Shown piece by piece: positions 43,691-55,578 of a DNA stretch of 64,000 bases (positions are counted from its first letter, which is position 1; every line of letters starts with the position of its first letter). Location of the stretch: contig OU744723.1 of the NCBI GenBank assembly GCA_916613615.1, positions 64,922,239-64,986,238 on the forward strand, written 5' to 3'. The notes under the pieces were generated by a model. The model was not told where the DNA came from, did not search any database, and saw only the letters and a program-made list of their open reading frames with translations. The translations under genes and the position numbers were made by a program. This DNA comes from Steromphala cineraria. Its lineage: Eukaryota; Mollusca; Gastropoda; Trochida; Trochidae.

Positions 43691-46425
43691 TGTTCTGTTT
43701 TGAATTGCAAAGATAACAGGCCTGTTAATGTGTCACTCTTGATTAACTTAATTCAAAATAAATAGGCATAAAGTGTTTTAAACGAATTAAGGTTTAATGG
43801 CCAAATATTCATATTAAATTACTGAATAAAAAAGGTATTTAAGCATGTATGCTACGGTTACTGAAAATAATAATATAAAATAACCTGTCATCATATATCT
43901 ATATCTATATATAATGTTGTAGAAGAGTTACTCGTGCAAGTATGCTAAAAGAGGATATTTGATAATGGTTACAATACAGATCAATGTTCATAATTGTTCT
44001 GTTGAGTGCAGTCGCTTAACCTCCTCTTTTGATACATTGCATATTGTCAAGTTGTAGCAAATGCTTCATACCAAGTTTAGATGACACATTGACACGACAT
44101 AGTTTGGAAAATAATTTTCAAACATGGTAATCAATCTGTTAGATATGCAGGTACACAAGCACACATGGACACTTCGCTCAGACCTCACGGCCAGGCGAAC
44201 TTAGCCTAGATAATAAGCACTATATATGGTGAACCGGGTTATACCACATTGACAACAAGTCACCACTTCACCTATGTGTTGATCATCAGGATCAAACCTA
44301 CTATACTCATGGGAAAAGAAAATATTATTTTTATGAATACTTCGTAGATACAGAACATTTTATCAATACAATGACCAGTAACCGTTTCCTACGTTGTTTA
44401 TAGTTTCTGTAAATCTCTTTTAAGAACGATGAGATAACAGGATCTGACTGGTTAGAGAGTGATATGCTATCTGTATGTAGGTTTCTATCTAGGACACAGT
44501 GTCAGAGCACCCTGACTGTATAATCTATTATATGATGTAAGATCTGACTGGTTAGAGAGTGATGTGCTATCTGTATGTAGGTTTCTATATAGGCCACAGT
44601 GTCAGAGTAACAAAACCATTTTGACTAATTGTTGTCAATTTTTGGATTTGAATGAGTTCCTGGGAAACCAATACCCTGACAGGGTTCGAATTTAAAGTAT
44701 AAGCTTTGGAGCTTTAAAGTACTTTCTGCATAATTTCATATTCCGCAAAATGTTACTTGTACTTCTAATCACCTGGGACAGGGTATTGTAAGTAATATCG
44801 CTTTTTATGTTATTGCCTCAGTTTGATGTATCAACAGGTATTAATCAATTAATCCATGTGTGTTGTCACTACAACAGATTAAACGACCTGTCTTGGACAA
44901 AACCACACATTTCCTTTTTTATTGGAAAAGCACAAAATTCACTAAGTACACATAGATATTAATACATTAATCCTTTCAATTATCTGATGGAGTTGAATAG
45001 ATCTCAATTGAAAACAATTGTTACCAAATGCAAGACAGCAAACAACACTATTCAATAAGGCTTCTATTACATAACTGGATTTATGTTTAAATGATTATAC
45101 CATAAGGGCCACATAAATGATTCCACTTTAGCTATAAGACTATGAATAACTGGCTTAAGTAACATAACATTTACGAATCTAATTTCTCCTTTTTTCCAAA
45201 TATGTTTATGACCTAGAGAGTACAACAACAATATTTCCCTTCATATGATAGAGTACATGTCATGAATCAGTGCATCAAGATACCCTGTAATGAGAACAAT
45301 GTATAAAAACAGATTATGTTGTGAGAGCTGTCTGGTTAGAGAGTGATATGCTATCTTTATGTAGGTTTCTATCTAGGACACAGTGTCAGAGCACCCTGAC
45401 TATACACGCTACAGGGTAGTGATAACCTTGATAAACCTTGAAAACTAAACTGTGTACACCCAAACACAATTTCCCAACCAATTTGAACTTTAGTCATGAC
45501 TATGATTTTCCGATTATGAATTATTGGCTTGAGTGAAATATGTTTTAATGCCAAACGGGCGTCACTGCAAGCTTGAAAGTCCTGAAATGTATTTTAAAAG
45601 GTGCACTCTAGATGAGATGTCATATTATACCTTTTTAAAATGTATATTTGACGTGAAGATAAGGTCAATACTTCTTTATGGATCAGAGGGATCGGGACTG
45701 AAACATTATGAGAATATTGCTTCATACAGGTTCATTTATATGCATTCAAAACGTTTATAGATGTGAAACAAGGCACATGTAGTACAATGGTATATGGAGA
45801 ACTAGACAGATTTCCTTTATTCGTTTACTATTACAGGGCTCGTTTTATTTCAGAATAAACAGCACCTCACCAAAATGGAAAATATGTTACCAATTGTAAA
45901 ACAACGATTTGAAACGAACTTTAAAGGACCTGGTATGATACCAAAAATGAATTCACGAAGCGGAGCTTCAAATATGGCGCCGCACTCAACTCGACTCAAA
46001 AGACGGAGAGAGAAAACAAGTAATCGAACCAGTCGTTTGAAAGACAACCACAGTGGTTAATGATCTACATTAGACCACATACAACAATTATTTTACAGTT
46101 GTTTTATCATTATTGTCTTATACAGCCTTTTCCCTATATTTCGTTGGGCGTTCAGCTTTTGCACATTGACTTACCTGCCATAGACCACGTTTTATTAAAA
46201 AAATGAGCACACCTTTTGATTCAAGACATCATTTGCAAGGCCGGTAGAGAGTGTAAACAAATATGATCCCTTCGTCAAGGCCGTTCAGCATGACATGACC
46301 TTCAACTTGGGGTCACTTTGCCTGCTCACACCAACTCTTTAACAGTGATTCCAAGACCCAGAAAAATTTACACACATACTAGAGAGTGAGACCTTTGATT
46401 TGCACCATCACATGTAACAATAATG
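43691..46425. other. Intergenic with a 1.2-kb block-specific insertion
   Basis: To 45062 it is collinear with 33060-34290. A module GACTGGTTAGAGAGTGATAT...AGGACACAGTGTCAGAGC recurs at about 44449, 44549 and 45333, and again upstream of G7 at 57000. The stretch 45063-46228 is absent from the first block. It contains a LINE fragment and an unrecognised 61-codon basic frame (45875-46060, RLKRRREKTSNRTSRLK). Homology to the first block resumes at 46229. Confidence 0.6.
45575..45850 (+). pseudogene. Short LINE fragment
   Basis: The frame reads FDVKIRSILLYGSEGSGLKH and then, after a stop, a DRFPLFVYYYRARFIS-like stretch. It matches the post-RT region (SPILLYGSEVWG ... VYGELGRFPL type) of the other LINEs here. 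It is under 300 bp and broken. Confidence 0.6.
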
Positions 46426-47879
46426 AATTGTACTATGAGATTTCTAATAATGGAAAGCATGGCATTCAACTATTCCCGGATATTATTGAAATATTGATGT
46501 TACTTTTTGCTGATGATGTCATCTTAGTATCAGACACAGTTATGGGATTGCAAAATCAACTTAATATATTAGAACGTTACACCAAAGAATGGAAACTATC
46601 TGTTAACTATGAAAAGACAAATATTGTTATTTTTAGAAGGGGTGGGCCGTTATCATCAAATGAAAAGTGGGTATTTAATGGAGTAAGACTTCAGACTAGT
46701 AATCATTATAAGTATCTTGGCCTTTTGTTCACCCACACAATGAATTTCTCCAAAAGCGTTATAGATTTAGTAAAAAGAGCCAAGAAAGCACTATTTAACG
46801 TTATGTCTGTAACATTTAAGATAGGAATAACTACCCCTAACGTCTTTTTCAAACTATTTGATTCTCAGATACAACCGATAATGTTGTATGGGTCTGATGT
46901 TTGGGGATATCAAAAGTATGACAGTCTTGAGAAACTTCACCTTCTAGCATGTAAAAGATATTTATCCGTTGGACCATCAACACCAAACTGCATGATTTAC
47001 GGAGAATGTGGAAGACACCCTCTGTACATAAATTCCCAAATCAAATGCTTAAAATATTGGATAAAACTTATTGGTATGCATGAGACTAGACTTCCAAAGC
47101 TAGCTTATAATATGCTATTACATTTAGATAACATTGGTAAAATAACATGGGCATCCCACATAAGAAATATTTTGTTCTCCCATGGTTTTGGCTTTATCTG
47201 GATGAACCAAACAGTTGGAAATATTGATGTCTTTTTATATAATTTTAAGAATCAAGCTGTTAATATGTTTCATCAAGATTGGCATTCTTCTCTGTATGAT
47301 AGCTCGCGGTATGATTGTTATAGAACATTCAAAAGTTTACTTCAGCCAGAAAAATATTTGTCTATTTTATATTCTAAAGACCTAAGAAATATTTTTATCA
47401 AATTTAGACTTGGTTTGCTGGATTTAAAGATAAATGAAGGCAGAAAAATGAATATAGAAAAAACTAAAAGATTATGTCCGATGTGTAAATCAACAGTTGA
47501 AAGTGAAATACATTTTATGCTTGTTTGTCCATCATATTCCGACATCAGAAGAAAATATATTCCTGCATTTTTTATATCAAAACCACCTGCTGCTGCCTTT
47601 ACATCCCTATTGTGTTCTCAAAATGAAAATGTTATTCTTAATTTGTCGTTATTTATCAAACATAGTATAAAACGTAGAAATGAACTTTTAAGAAATGAAA
47701 TTCGCCCCAAGAGCTGAACTAAGATCCTCTTATTGTCATTGTGTTAGCAAATATTTGAAATATGTATTACTGTTTATATGTATATGTATTATTTGCATTA
47801 TGTAACTCTTTATGTACATTTGTATATGGGCCGGAGGCCTTAAATACAATAAACTCTTTGACTTGACTTGACTTGAGTC
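46426..47879 (+). mobile_element. 5'-truncated LINE, open C-terminal RT ORF
   Basis: An open frame to 47717 begins inside the RT palm. It has ILMLLFADDVILVSDTVMGL (F-A-D-D box, about 46493-46550), WKLSVNYEKTNIVIF, YKYLGLLF, QIQPIMLYGSDVWGY, a post-RT region and a C-terminal Cys/His motif (CPMCKSTVESEIHFMLVCP). The 3' end has GGGCCGGAGGCC, CAATAAA and a (TTGAC)n tail at about 47860-47879. The paralogous site at 34502 lacks it, giving the insertion boundaries directly. The first codons of the open frame (46386-46425) are host sequence. It is truncated before the RT N-terminus and so not autonomous, but the retained part is undamaged, hence young. Confidence 0.85.
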
Positions 47880-47943
47880 TACGAGTATTTATTAAAAATT
47901 ATCCACTAGGGACTACTTTGTCTCTGAGATGCTTCCGGGTTGT

Positions 47944-48180
47944 GGTAAAAGTTAGGCTATGGAATTGTTGGTAAAAGTTAGGCTATGGAATTGTGGGTAA
48001 AAGTAAGGCTATGGAATTGTGGGTAAACTTTAGGCTATGGAATTGTGGGTAAAAGTTAGGCTTTGGAATTGTGGGTAAAGGTAAGGCTATGGAATTGTGG
48101 GTAAAAGTTAGGCTATGGAATTGTGGGTAAAAGTTAGGCTATGGAATTGTGGGTAAAAGTTAGGCTATGGAATTGTGGGC
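47944..48180. repeat. 26-bp VNTR, nine copies
   Basis: A unit of the type GTTAGGCTATGGAATTGTGG plus GTAAAA is repeated nine times with few changes. The paralogous site at 34566-34622 has only two copies. Confidence 0.9.
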
Positions 48181-50254
48181 TGTGTCCTATTGGTGGCTTT
48201 GAAATGGTGATTAATTGAAAGAATGAAAGGGTAATCACGTTATGACAGACCTTGCTGATGTGCTGCCTATCACTCGGAACAGGCGTTCAGGTTGTGAGTG
48301 GAGTTGTGCCAACTTCTAAAGATTGACTCAAACTTTGAATATATAGTGTTGAAATATATATATAAATATGAAATGTATAACTATTCCAGTTCATTATCTG
48401 AAACAGGTGTCAAAAGTCACGTCATGTTTTGATGCAGTTTACTAGGTCATGGTGTAGATCGGCAGTACACTGGAGATTCGACTACATGTTCGTCAATGAT
48501 TCTATATCATGAATTTATGAAATTGTAAAACTTCTTTGTCTTTGCGAAAAATGACTTTGTTAATTGACGAATTCATTTCAGCTGGTTGAGGGGATCTTTT
48601 GCACAAACTACAAAAATAGTACCGCTTGATGTATGGCTCATTTCCAAGTCGATTTTATTGAGCTGATTTTTTACCGTAGGTTATATGATGATATCAATCA
48701 TATTTGAGGTGTAATAAATAGTAAGGCGATTGTTTATTTAAGTTAAATTCCTAGTCCAATGGAAAACTAAACCCATTTGAGTATTTTTTCAAGTAACAAA
48801 TACATTTTGACGTTAAAAACGTATGCTTGATTTTTAAAAATGTTTTGCTTTTTTCTTTGTCATTTGATGTCACTCTGAAATCATGTTTTGTTTCCAATAT
48901 GCAGATATATTTACAGTTTAAAATGCTCCAAATATATTGCAGGATTAGAAAAAGTTTCAATTTTAAATCCGTCAATTCGCCAAAGTTTAAAGAGTATAGA
49001 TTACAAGAAGAAAAGTATATGAATTATAAAAAATAGAGAGGGACCAGAACACAGAGGGGTATAATGTGTAGGTATGGTACCAACCAAACATGCATTAGGG
49101 ACAAATAGTGACAAAATGTGTCCCTGGGCAAGACACCTCATCCACATTGCACTCAGTACACCCAGCTGTCCAAATCGGTACCTGAACAAGGGAGAAGTAC
49201 GGAACTATACGGTCGCGCGGAGCATTAGGAACAAATAGTGAGATATAGGTCAAACATGTCATTATCAGAACTATCATGCTTAGTAGTAGATAAATTACCA
49301 AGTATAAAGCGAAAATTTCTGGCAGTCATTTTGGTCTGACCATCTTAATTTTAAGGAAATGGATTGCATAGAATAACCAAACTTTGTAACTTTGTGTACC
49401 GAATTCCGTTTTTGCGTTAAAATGATTGTTACATACATGTCAAGATTTGTTTCATTTTCTGAAAAAGAGTTTTATCTAAAAATTGTACTACCATCCCTTT
49501 AAAGAGCTTTATTTACATTTAAACACCCCAAGAAATCAATTCGATAATTAAAGAAGTTTCAAAAGTCTGTATATACAACGTGTTCATTATCTAAGGTTTA
49601 TTTGATTGTATCAAGGAACAACAATCACAAAAAATGATTGTTTCCAATTGCAAGAAAATGTTTTAATAAAAAATTTCATGTTGATTTCAGACTTTAAAAT
49701 ATTTTCCAAGGTTGAAATGAATGAATGCTTATGTTAATTCGAAAGTAGATCTACAACGATATGTAATCATATTCAAATCTAAGTCTTGTCTTGCTCACTA
49801 GACACTTACTTAATACCAGGTTCAGATGTAACAGTATTCCAAGCGACCTGAACATCCCAAATGATAAGTAAACTTAACTAAACTTCCACACCAAACTGTA
49901 TGGCTCCAGTACATAGAACATATACAATGCAATTGTCAAAGGTGCAAAACAAATTAATCATAGCAAATACCAATACAGAAACAAATAATCACTTTTTAAT
50001 ATAAAGTTTACATTTCACAGTATTCACAAAGCACTGTTATTATTCAAAGGACGACTGTAAGGCAAAATATAGAATCGATGAAAAGGAGTTGCAATTTATC
50101 ATAAACTGCACTCAAGGTTTATGAAATCAAAACGTTGGAATATTTGAATCATTATGTAGACCATATTGTCTCTACTGTGTGGCGTTCCTAGACACTGAAT
50201 GTGTTTATATCTAATACCAAGTAACACGTACACAAAGGAAGATTTCTCTGATAC
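48181..50254. other. Intergenic upstream of the G6 3' end
   Basis: Collinear with 34622-36186 of the first block, except for an inserted ~500 bp (about 48985-49525). No gene is supported. The 60-70-codon frames here are not conserved between blocks. Confidence 0.55.
49030..49310 (-). repeat. SINE-like repeat bounded by short direct repeats
   Basis: CATTAGGGACAAATAGTGA near 49092 recurs as CATTAGGAACAAATAGTGA near 49226. Between them is GTGTCCCTGGGCAAGACACC ... CACCCAGCTGTCCAAATCGG, then TACCTG, a module resembling a common invertebrate SINE body. It lies in DNA absent from the first block. Orientation and family are uncertain. Confidence 0.4.
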
Positions 50255-50892
50255 TTACGGGACTAAACAAATTATTATATTTTTATATGTTGGGCTCAGT
50301 GTTTGTAGTCTTGTCTCTACAATAATCTCAACCAACCTCACTACTTCTACTCCAACATCATTCACTCCACCACAGTGCACGGTGTTGTTGTAGTAGATTA
50401 GTGTTTGGGGTACCTCACTGAGAATAGTGACATCTGACACTTCTCCATCTGATTACTTCTTTAGAGAATCCCAAATGTTGAAATATAAAGTATCCCTTAC
50501 ACTGTCAAATGTGACACCCCACGCATAAGCAGTTACTAGATACGTGAGATCTGCCCCATCATAACTCAGAAGGATCAGTTTGCCAACGTCGTTACTCACA
50601 TACACCTTCCTCTGTCTGGTGTCCAAAGCTATACTTTTACTTTTAGGGAAACTATATCTTCCAGTCAGGGTCTTGATGATGGAGAAGTTCTCCCCCCTTG
50701 TACTTATTCTTCTGACACTGTGTCCAGGTTTCTGTGATGTAAGGAACACGAGTTTTCTTCCCTCATCCACAGCCATCCCATTCACCTTAACACCTTTCCT
50801 GAGGGTCTGAGTGTCAACTCCGTCCAGTGAAGTAGACGTTAGCTTCAATGTGACTGTTCCCATAAGTAGTCTCCGTAGTTGTTGAATGTAAC

Positions 50893-52741
50893 TGAACTGA
50901 ACTTTATTTACACTCAGGCTGCAAACTGCAGCATAAGAGGTACAATACATATTTACATTTATACAACATTCAATATACATTTATCAATTACAAATGAGTT
51001 ATAAAACTTATTTCTTAAATAAAGACATGATAATTTTACAAAAGATGGATAATTTTCTTAAAGTTCCTAATCTATTTGAATTGAATAATATATTCATTTT
51101 GTACATATTTGGTCTGTTATAGTAATATCTATGCATATATTTGACTCTTTCTGATTTTAACATGGGGCATATAAATAAGTAATGGAATTCGTCACCAATA
51201 TCATTTAAATTACATAGAGTACATTTTCTATCTGTCAATGGAGTTCGTCGCCATCTACCTGTCTCGATTGGGAGAAAATGATTTGAAGTTCGGAATTTCA
51301 ACAAGTTATTGTAATGCTGATAATTTAGATAATTTTCAAAATGGAGAGATGGATTTTTAAAAATGGTATAAATAGTTGATTTGGAAGAATTTTCAATTGA
51401 TGACAACCAAATTTGCTGGGAAATATCTTTCAATTTATTTTTAGTGATAATTTTCAGCCATGAAATACTTTTGAAATTTTGAGATTTCCAAATAAAACTT
51501 AATCCTATATCGTCGAAAGTTTTCTCAAGATAGCTTATCCATTTGTGTGTATATTTTCCAAAAATAGAATCGTTGAATATCAATTTATAAATCAAAAGAG
51601 ACAATTTTGAGGATTTTCCAGTCATTAGTTTAGCCCAAAAACAAATCATTCTGCTTTTAATAACATTTACAAGGGGGGATCTGCCAAATTCTCCATAGAC
51701 CATATAGTTAGGTGTACTTTTCCTCAGTGATGTTAAATATTTAAGAAAGCGTAAGTGAACATTTTCAAAACAAGAAATGTTTTCAAAACCCCAGACTTCA
51801 CATCCATACAAAAGAATTGGGGTAACCATACAATCAAACAATTTCAAATGACAATAAATGGAGAGTTTAAGTTTTCTACCTTGGCTTAATATGAAAAACA
51901 TTGCCTTTGTTGCCTTTTCAACCAGTGAACGTTTGGTTTTGGTAAATTTACAATTCTTTTGTAGTGTAATACCAAGATAAGGATAATGATCAACATTTTC
52001 AATAATGGTATCTCCAATATTAAAATTACTTTTATAGTCTTTTTTTGTGCCACCGAAAATAAGAATTTTGGATTTTGATACATTAATTTTAAGCTTCCAT
52101 TTGTTGCAGTAGTTATGAAAACAATCCAACATATTTTGTAGATCACAAGGTTCTAAAGACATAAGCACGGTATCGTCAGCATATAACAATGCGAAAAGTG
52201 TAATAAGCTTATCTAAACGGTTGTGAAAATCATCGGGTTTAAGTTGTAAACCATTACATGAATATGAGGCTAATGTATCTTCGAGATCGTTTAGAAACAG
52301 TGAAAACAAAACTGGAGACAAATTTTCTCCTTGACGGACACCCTGTTTACACAGAAAATATTCGGAATAATTCCCGCCGTTACAAACACATGATTTTATA
52401 TTTTGATACATGTTAAAAATGACAGTAAAGCATTTCCCAGATATGTTATTTTGTAAAAGTTTTTGCCAGAGTCCAGATCTCCAGACGGTATCAAAAGCTT
52501 TTTGAAAATCGATAAATGCGCAATATAATTTCTTTTTGCGGCACTTACATAGTTCCGAAAGGTGATATAAAGAGAAAATATGATCTGTCGACGAGTATCC
52601 CTTTCTGAAACCTGCCTGAGCCTCCGAAAGAATTTCGTTTGATTCGATGAATTTATTCAATCGCATGTTTAGAATAGATGTGAAAAGTTTTCCAAAACAG
52701 CTCAGTAATGTTATACCTGGAAACGACAAGCTCACAACCAA
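50893..52741 (-). mobile_element. 5'-truncated LINE with intact 577-codon RT ORF
   Basis: Minus-strand frame open from 52741 to 51008, with no ATG needed at its truncated 5' end. RT motifs in order: PGITLLSCFGKLFTSILN, AQAGFRKGYSSTDHI, YCAFIDFQKAFDTVWRSGLW, GVRQGENLSPVLFSLFLNDL, LLYADDTVLMS (Y-A-D-D) and WKLKINVSKSKILIFG. These are followed by YPYLGITL, ILLYGCEVWGFEN and the C-terminal Cys/His motif CTLCNLNDIGDEFHYLFICP. The 3' end has AAATAAAG and a (TTCAG)n tail abutting G6 sequence at 50892. Known role of such ORF2 proteins: target-primed reverse transcription. The endonuclease part is missing, so this copy is not autonomous. Confidence 0.9.
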
Positions 52742-53198
52742 TTAGTACTGTCTTCCACACGACTCGTTAAGCTAATTGATAATCCCCTCGGTCACACTTT
52801 GAAGTTAATTGAACAATCAGCTGGTCAACGCGTGTTAATTGACACGTGAGAACAACTTGTCAGTTGTGAAAACATCTTACAGTAATAAGTGTGTGTTGGT
52901 GACGAGGAAGCTGTACGAGTAGTTATGGACTTACTGCGAAGAATACCTGATATAAAACAGAAGCAAGCTGTGATCACAGATTTTCTGTAAGGTGACGGAC
53001 TGTGTTTCGTGCATCACATAAGCTTGTATTATTATTTATTATTGATGTATGATATAACATTGTTAATTTTGAATGAAATAAACTTTCATGATGGGCCATG
53101 CAATTTCGTTTTTTCTTGTGATTCAGATAACCGTATGACTCGCTATCCGGACGATTTTCAGCTGTAACGAAGTTGTCCGGATAAACGAGGTTCGACTG
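52742..53198 (+). mobile_element. 3' end of a pogo/Tigger-like DNA transposon
   Basis: The right end reads, in reverse complement, CAGTCGAACCTCGTTTATCC followed by GGAC. This resembles pogo/Tigger termini and sits at a TA (53199-53200) of the G6 coding sequence. A subterminal inverted copy (CTCGCTATCCGGAC) lies ~22 bp inside. Upstream a short frame (52925-52990, MDLLRRIPDIKQKQAVITDF) could be the last codons of a transposase, followed by an AATAAA. The 5' part is missing, apparently lost when the adjacent LINE inserted. Confidence 0.5.
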
Positions 53199-54162
53199 TA
53201 CATGGAGAGAGTACTTTGTAGATCTTCCATTGTGCATATTGATCTGACTCATCTCAGATTCTTCATAAAATGCTATCAACAGTCTGTTCATGACAACAGT
53301 TTGTTGTCCTGTTGTTGACGTAGATGATTTGGAGATTGTTGTCGTTGTCGTTGTTGATGGGTAGATGGTAGTCGTTGTAGTGGATGGGAAGAATGGAGAC
53401 ATTGTTGTAGTTGATTTGGAGATTGTAGTAGTATTTGTTGATAATGGAGTGAGAGATGATGCTTCAATTCTATCTCTTTCAGTTAATTTCAGCTGTTCAC
53501 CCACAATAGAAAGATAAAAGTGCTGCCTTTCAAAATATTCGTTTCCTGAATGAGATCCGTTTCCCTGTTCCAGAAAGTTTCTTAGGGGCTGACTTTCTGA
53601 GCGATGGCTCAATCTTATCGCTTTTATTTGGATTCAATCCTTGGCTAACCATAGTAAGATTAAACGTTTGTGACAATTCGTTTCCTGAATGAGATTGTAC
53701 GGATCCGTTTCCCTGTTTCAAATCATCAATAAGGAGCCGACTGTCTGAAGCACACTTATAACACGACTCAGCAATTCGTCTCTCGGCCTTGAAGAAAGCG
53801 TCTCTGTAGAGATCCCTCTCCTGCTGGATGTGTCTAAGAGACTCCATCACTCTCTGGAGCTGCCTCTTCATGTTCTGTTGACCCTTTCATCTCATCTCAT
53901 CCAGTCTCATCTCGGCGAAATCTCCCTTTGCTTCCTGGATCTGTTGCTTGAAGTGTTCAGTGAGTTCCTGTCTCAATGAGTCCGTCGCAATCTCGATACT
54001 TTCATGGAGGTTTGCATCCATATTAGCGAGATCAACTTTAAAATTGTTCAACTTCTTGTTGAAATACCTTATCTGTTTATGCATCGCAACAATACTCCTA
54101 GTGCAGTAGCACAAATGCAGTATTGAAATGATTTAGACTGCAGTATACACCAGAACTGCCAT

Positions 54163-54343
54163 TATGACAGCAATAGAGCTTCAGTCCTTCCACTTCGAGT
54201 CTGTTATGAACAGTTTTATATGTGCAATTTCTTTTCACCTAGATATCACATGCTGTGCAGGTGCCTGTTAGGTATACGTCTAGGTCTTAGTCCGCCTATT
54301 TGTGTCTACACAACATGTGTACAGAAGGTGATTTGCTAGATTA
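54163..54343 (-). promoter_or_regulatory. Decayed CC-BP promoter of G6
   Basis: Homologous to the other promoters, but CACGTG is CATGTG (ACACATGT context), CCAAT has become CAAAT and GTCTAGACA is GTGTAGACA. This fits the dead gene. It contains the left breakpoint of the 5,258-bp tandem unit. Confidence 0.5.
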
Positions 54344-55578
54344 CTCCGACCCACTCAGTATCTGGTGCACTTTGAACAGCCCAGGTTGTGAACATTTTCT
54401 GGTCGTCTGTTTAAAGGTATAGACGACAAGTATGTCTATTTGTAATTGCAATAGGGATATAGTGCAATAAGACAACTGTTCCCACATTTTATGTTCACTA
54501 ACTAAATATTCATCGCTTTAAAGACCATCATTTTCGAAATGTATTCTAGCGTATTTTTCATTTTCTGCACGACAAAATATTTTGTCAATTATACAATTAC
54601 ATATTTTGCTAATTAGAAAATGCATAATTATCACAAAAACTATGGTCACTTGAAATCGTAGACTGTAATGACAAAACTATGTAAATTACCATAAATATAT
54701 ATGTATATATAAATATATATATGTTTTAAACTGTATTCATTATGTTTCTGTTGAGTGTAATTGCTTAACCAACGAATGTGCAAACAATCCCCCCTCCTAA
54801 ACAGTTCACCAATTTCTCTGTAAGTGTAGGATATGGTCCGAAAAGTCTTGTCTTAGGCCGTTAGGCCGTGGACGAGTCCCTCGTGCAAAACTAATGGAGA
54901 CTTTGAGGACCATATCTAACTTAAAGCAAAGTCACTGACAACTATTGGAGTTCGAGTGTTTAAATGGTTTGAAAACTGGTGTCCCTATCGCTCAAACTCA
55001 ACTCTCCGTGTTACACTATTGGAGGGCTATCCTGCTTTATTAGCCTTAACTGCATGTGCATCATCGCATTGCACGATTACACCTGACAGGTAAACATGGT
55101 TAGCGAAGACGATGAATATTTCAATTCACAAAACAGTTTTCAATGTAGTGTATGATATCGGTATGTTATATACACTTTGCTCTGCGGGTTGACGACAAAC
55201 ACCGGAACCTGCGGGTCGACCCCTACTCACAGTTGAATGAAACGTTTGAAGGTAATTCATTAAAAATATTTCGTACATAGATTTGATTAATTGAAACAAC
55301 TTTACAATATCACCAACGTAAAACTTCATTTAATGTTTAATCAGTTTATTAATCTTACGTGATAAGAGTAGTTTTGACAGAACTTTAGTTGATCAATATT
55401 CAAAGATATAAAAAATTGTTATATCTTAAACGAAAGCTATAAAGTTGAATTTTCCTTTGTAGTTTGATTACATGTGTCTTTGGTTAAAATATTAACGCAT
55501 TGTTGAATTGCTCAAATATTCACCTCGATATTGTACTATCGATAGCTGATTATTTTTGAGCTGAATTGAAATAAAAGA

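Larger units (their letters stand above)
50255..54162 (-). pseudogene. G6: CC-BP pseudogene split by transposon insertions
   Basis: The 5' part runs from ATG 54162 to 53199 and the 3' part from 50892 to 50255, with 2.3 kb of transposon DNA between them. Defects: codon 10 is TAA (54133-54135), where paralogues have a Leu codon. About 100 bp of coiled coil is deleted, with a TGA just before KGQQNMKRQLQ. The linker is a chimera in which a G5-type stretch (LLIDDLKQGNGSVQ ... NKSDKIE) joins a GX-type stretch (LRNFLEQGNGSHSGNEYFER) out of frame near 53610. About 24 bp is missing at the insertion (the GVTALC region). A TAA replaces Leu in the fifth blade (about 50453). The remaining propeller is GX-like. 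This gene is long dead. Confidence 0.88.

Noticed and set aside
45875..46060. 61-codon basic ORF
   Set aside because: No homology recognised, no promoter or splice context, and the surrounding insert is LINE debris; kept only as a note.
47944..48180. CRISPR-like array or telomeric repeat
   Set aside because: The 26-bp units are contiguous with no unique spacers, and the unit is not a TTAGGG-type telomere repeat; the host is an animal.
55126..55329. 67-codon minus-strand frame, repeated at 60384-60587
   Set aside because: Its repetition is explained by the 5,258-bp duplication; no signal peptide, domain or codon conservation supports it.
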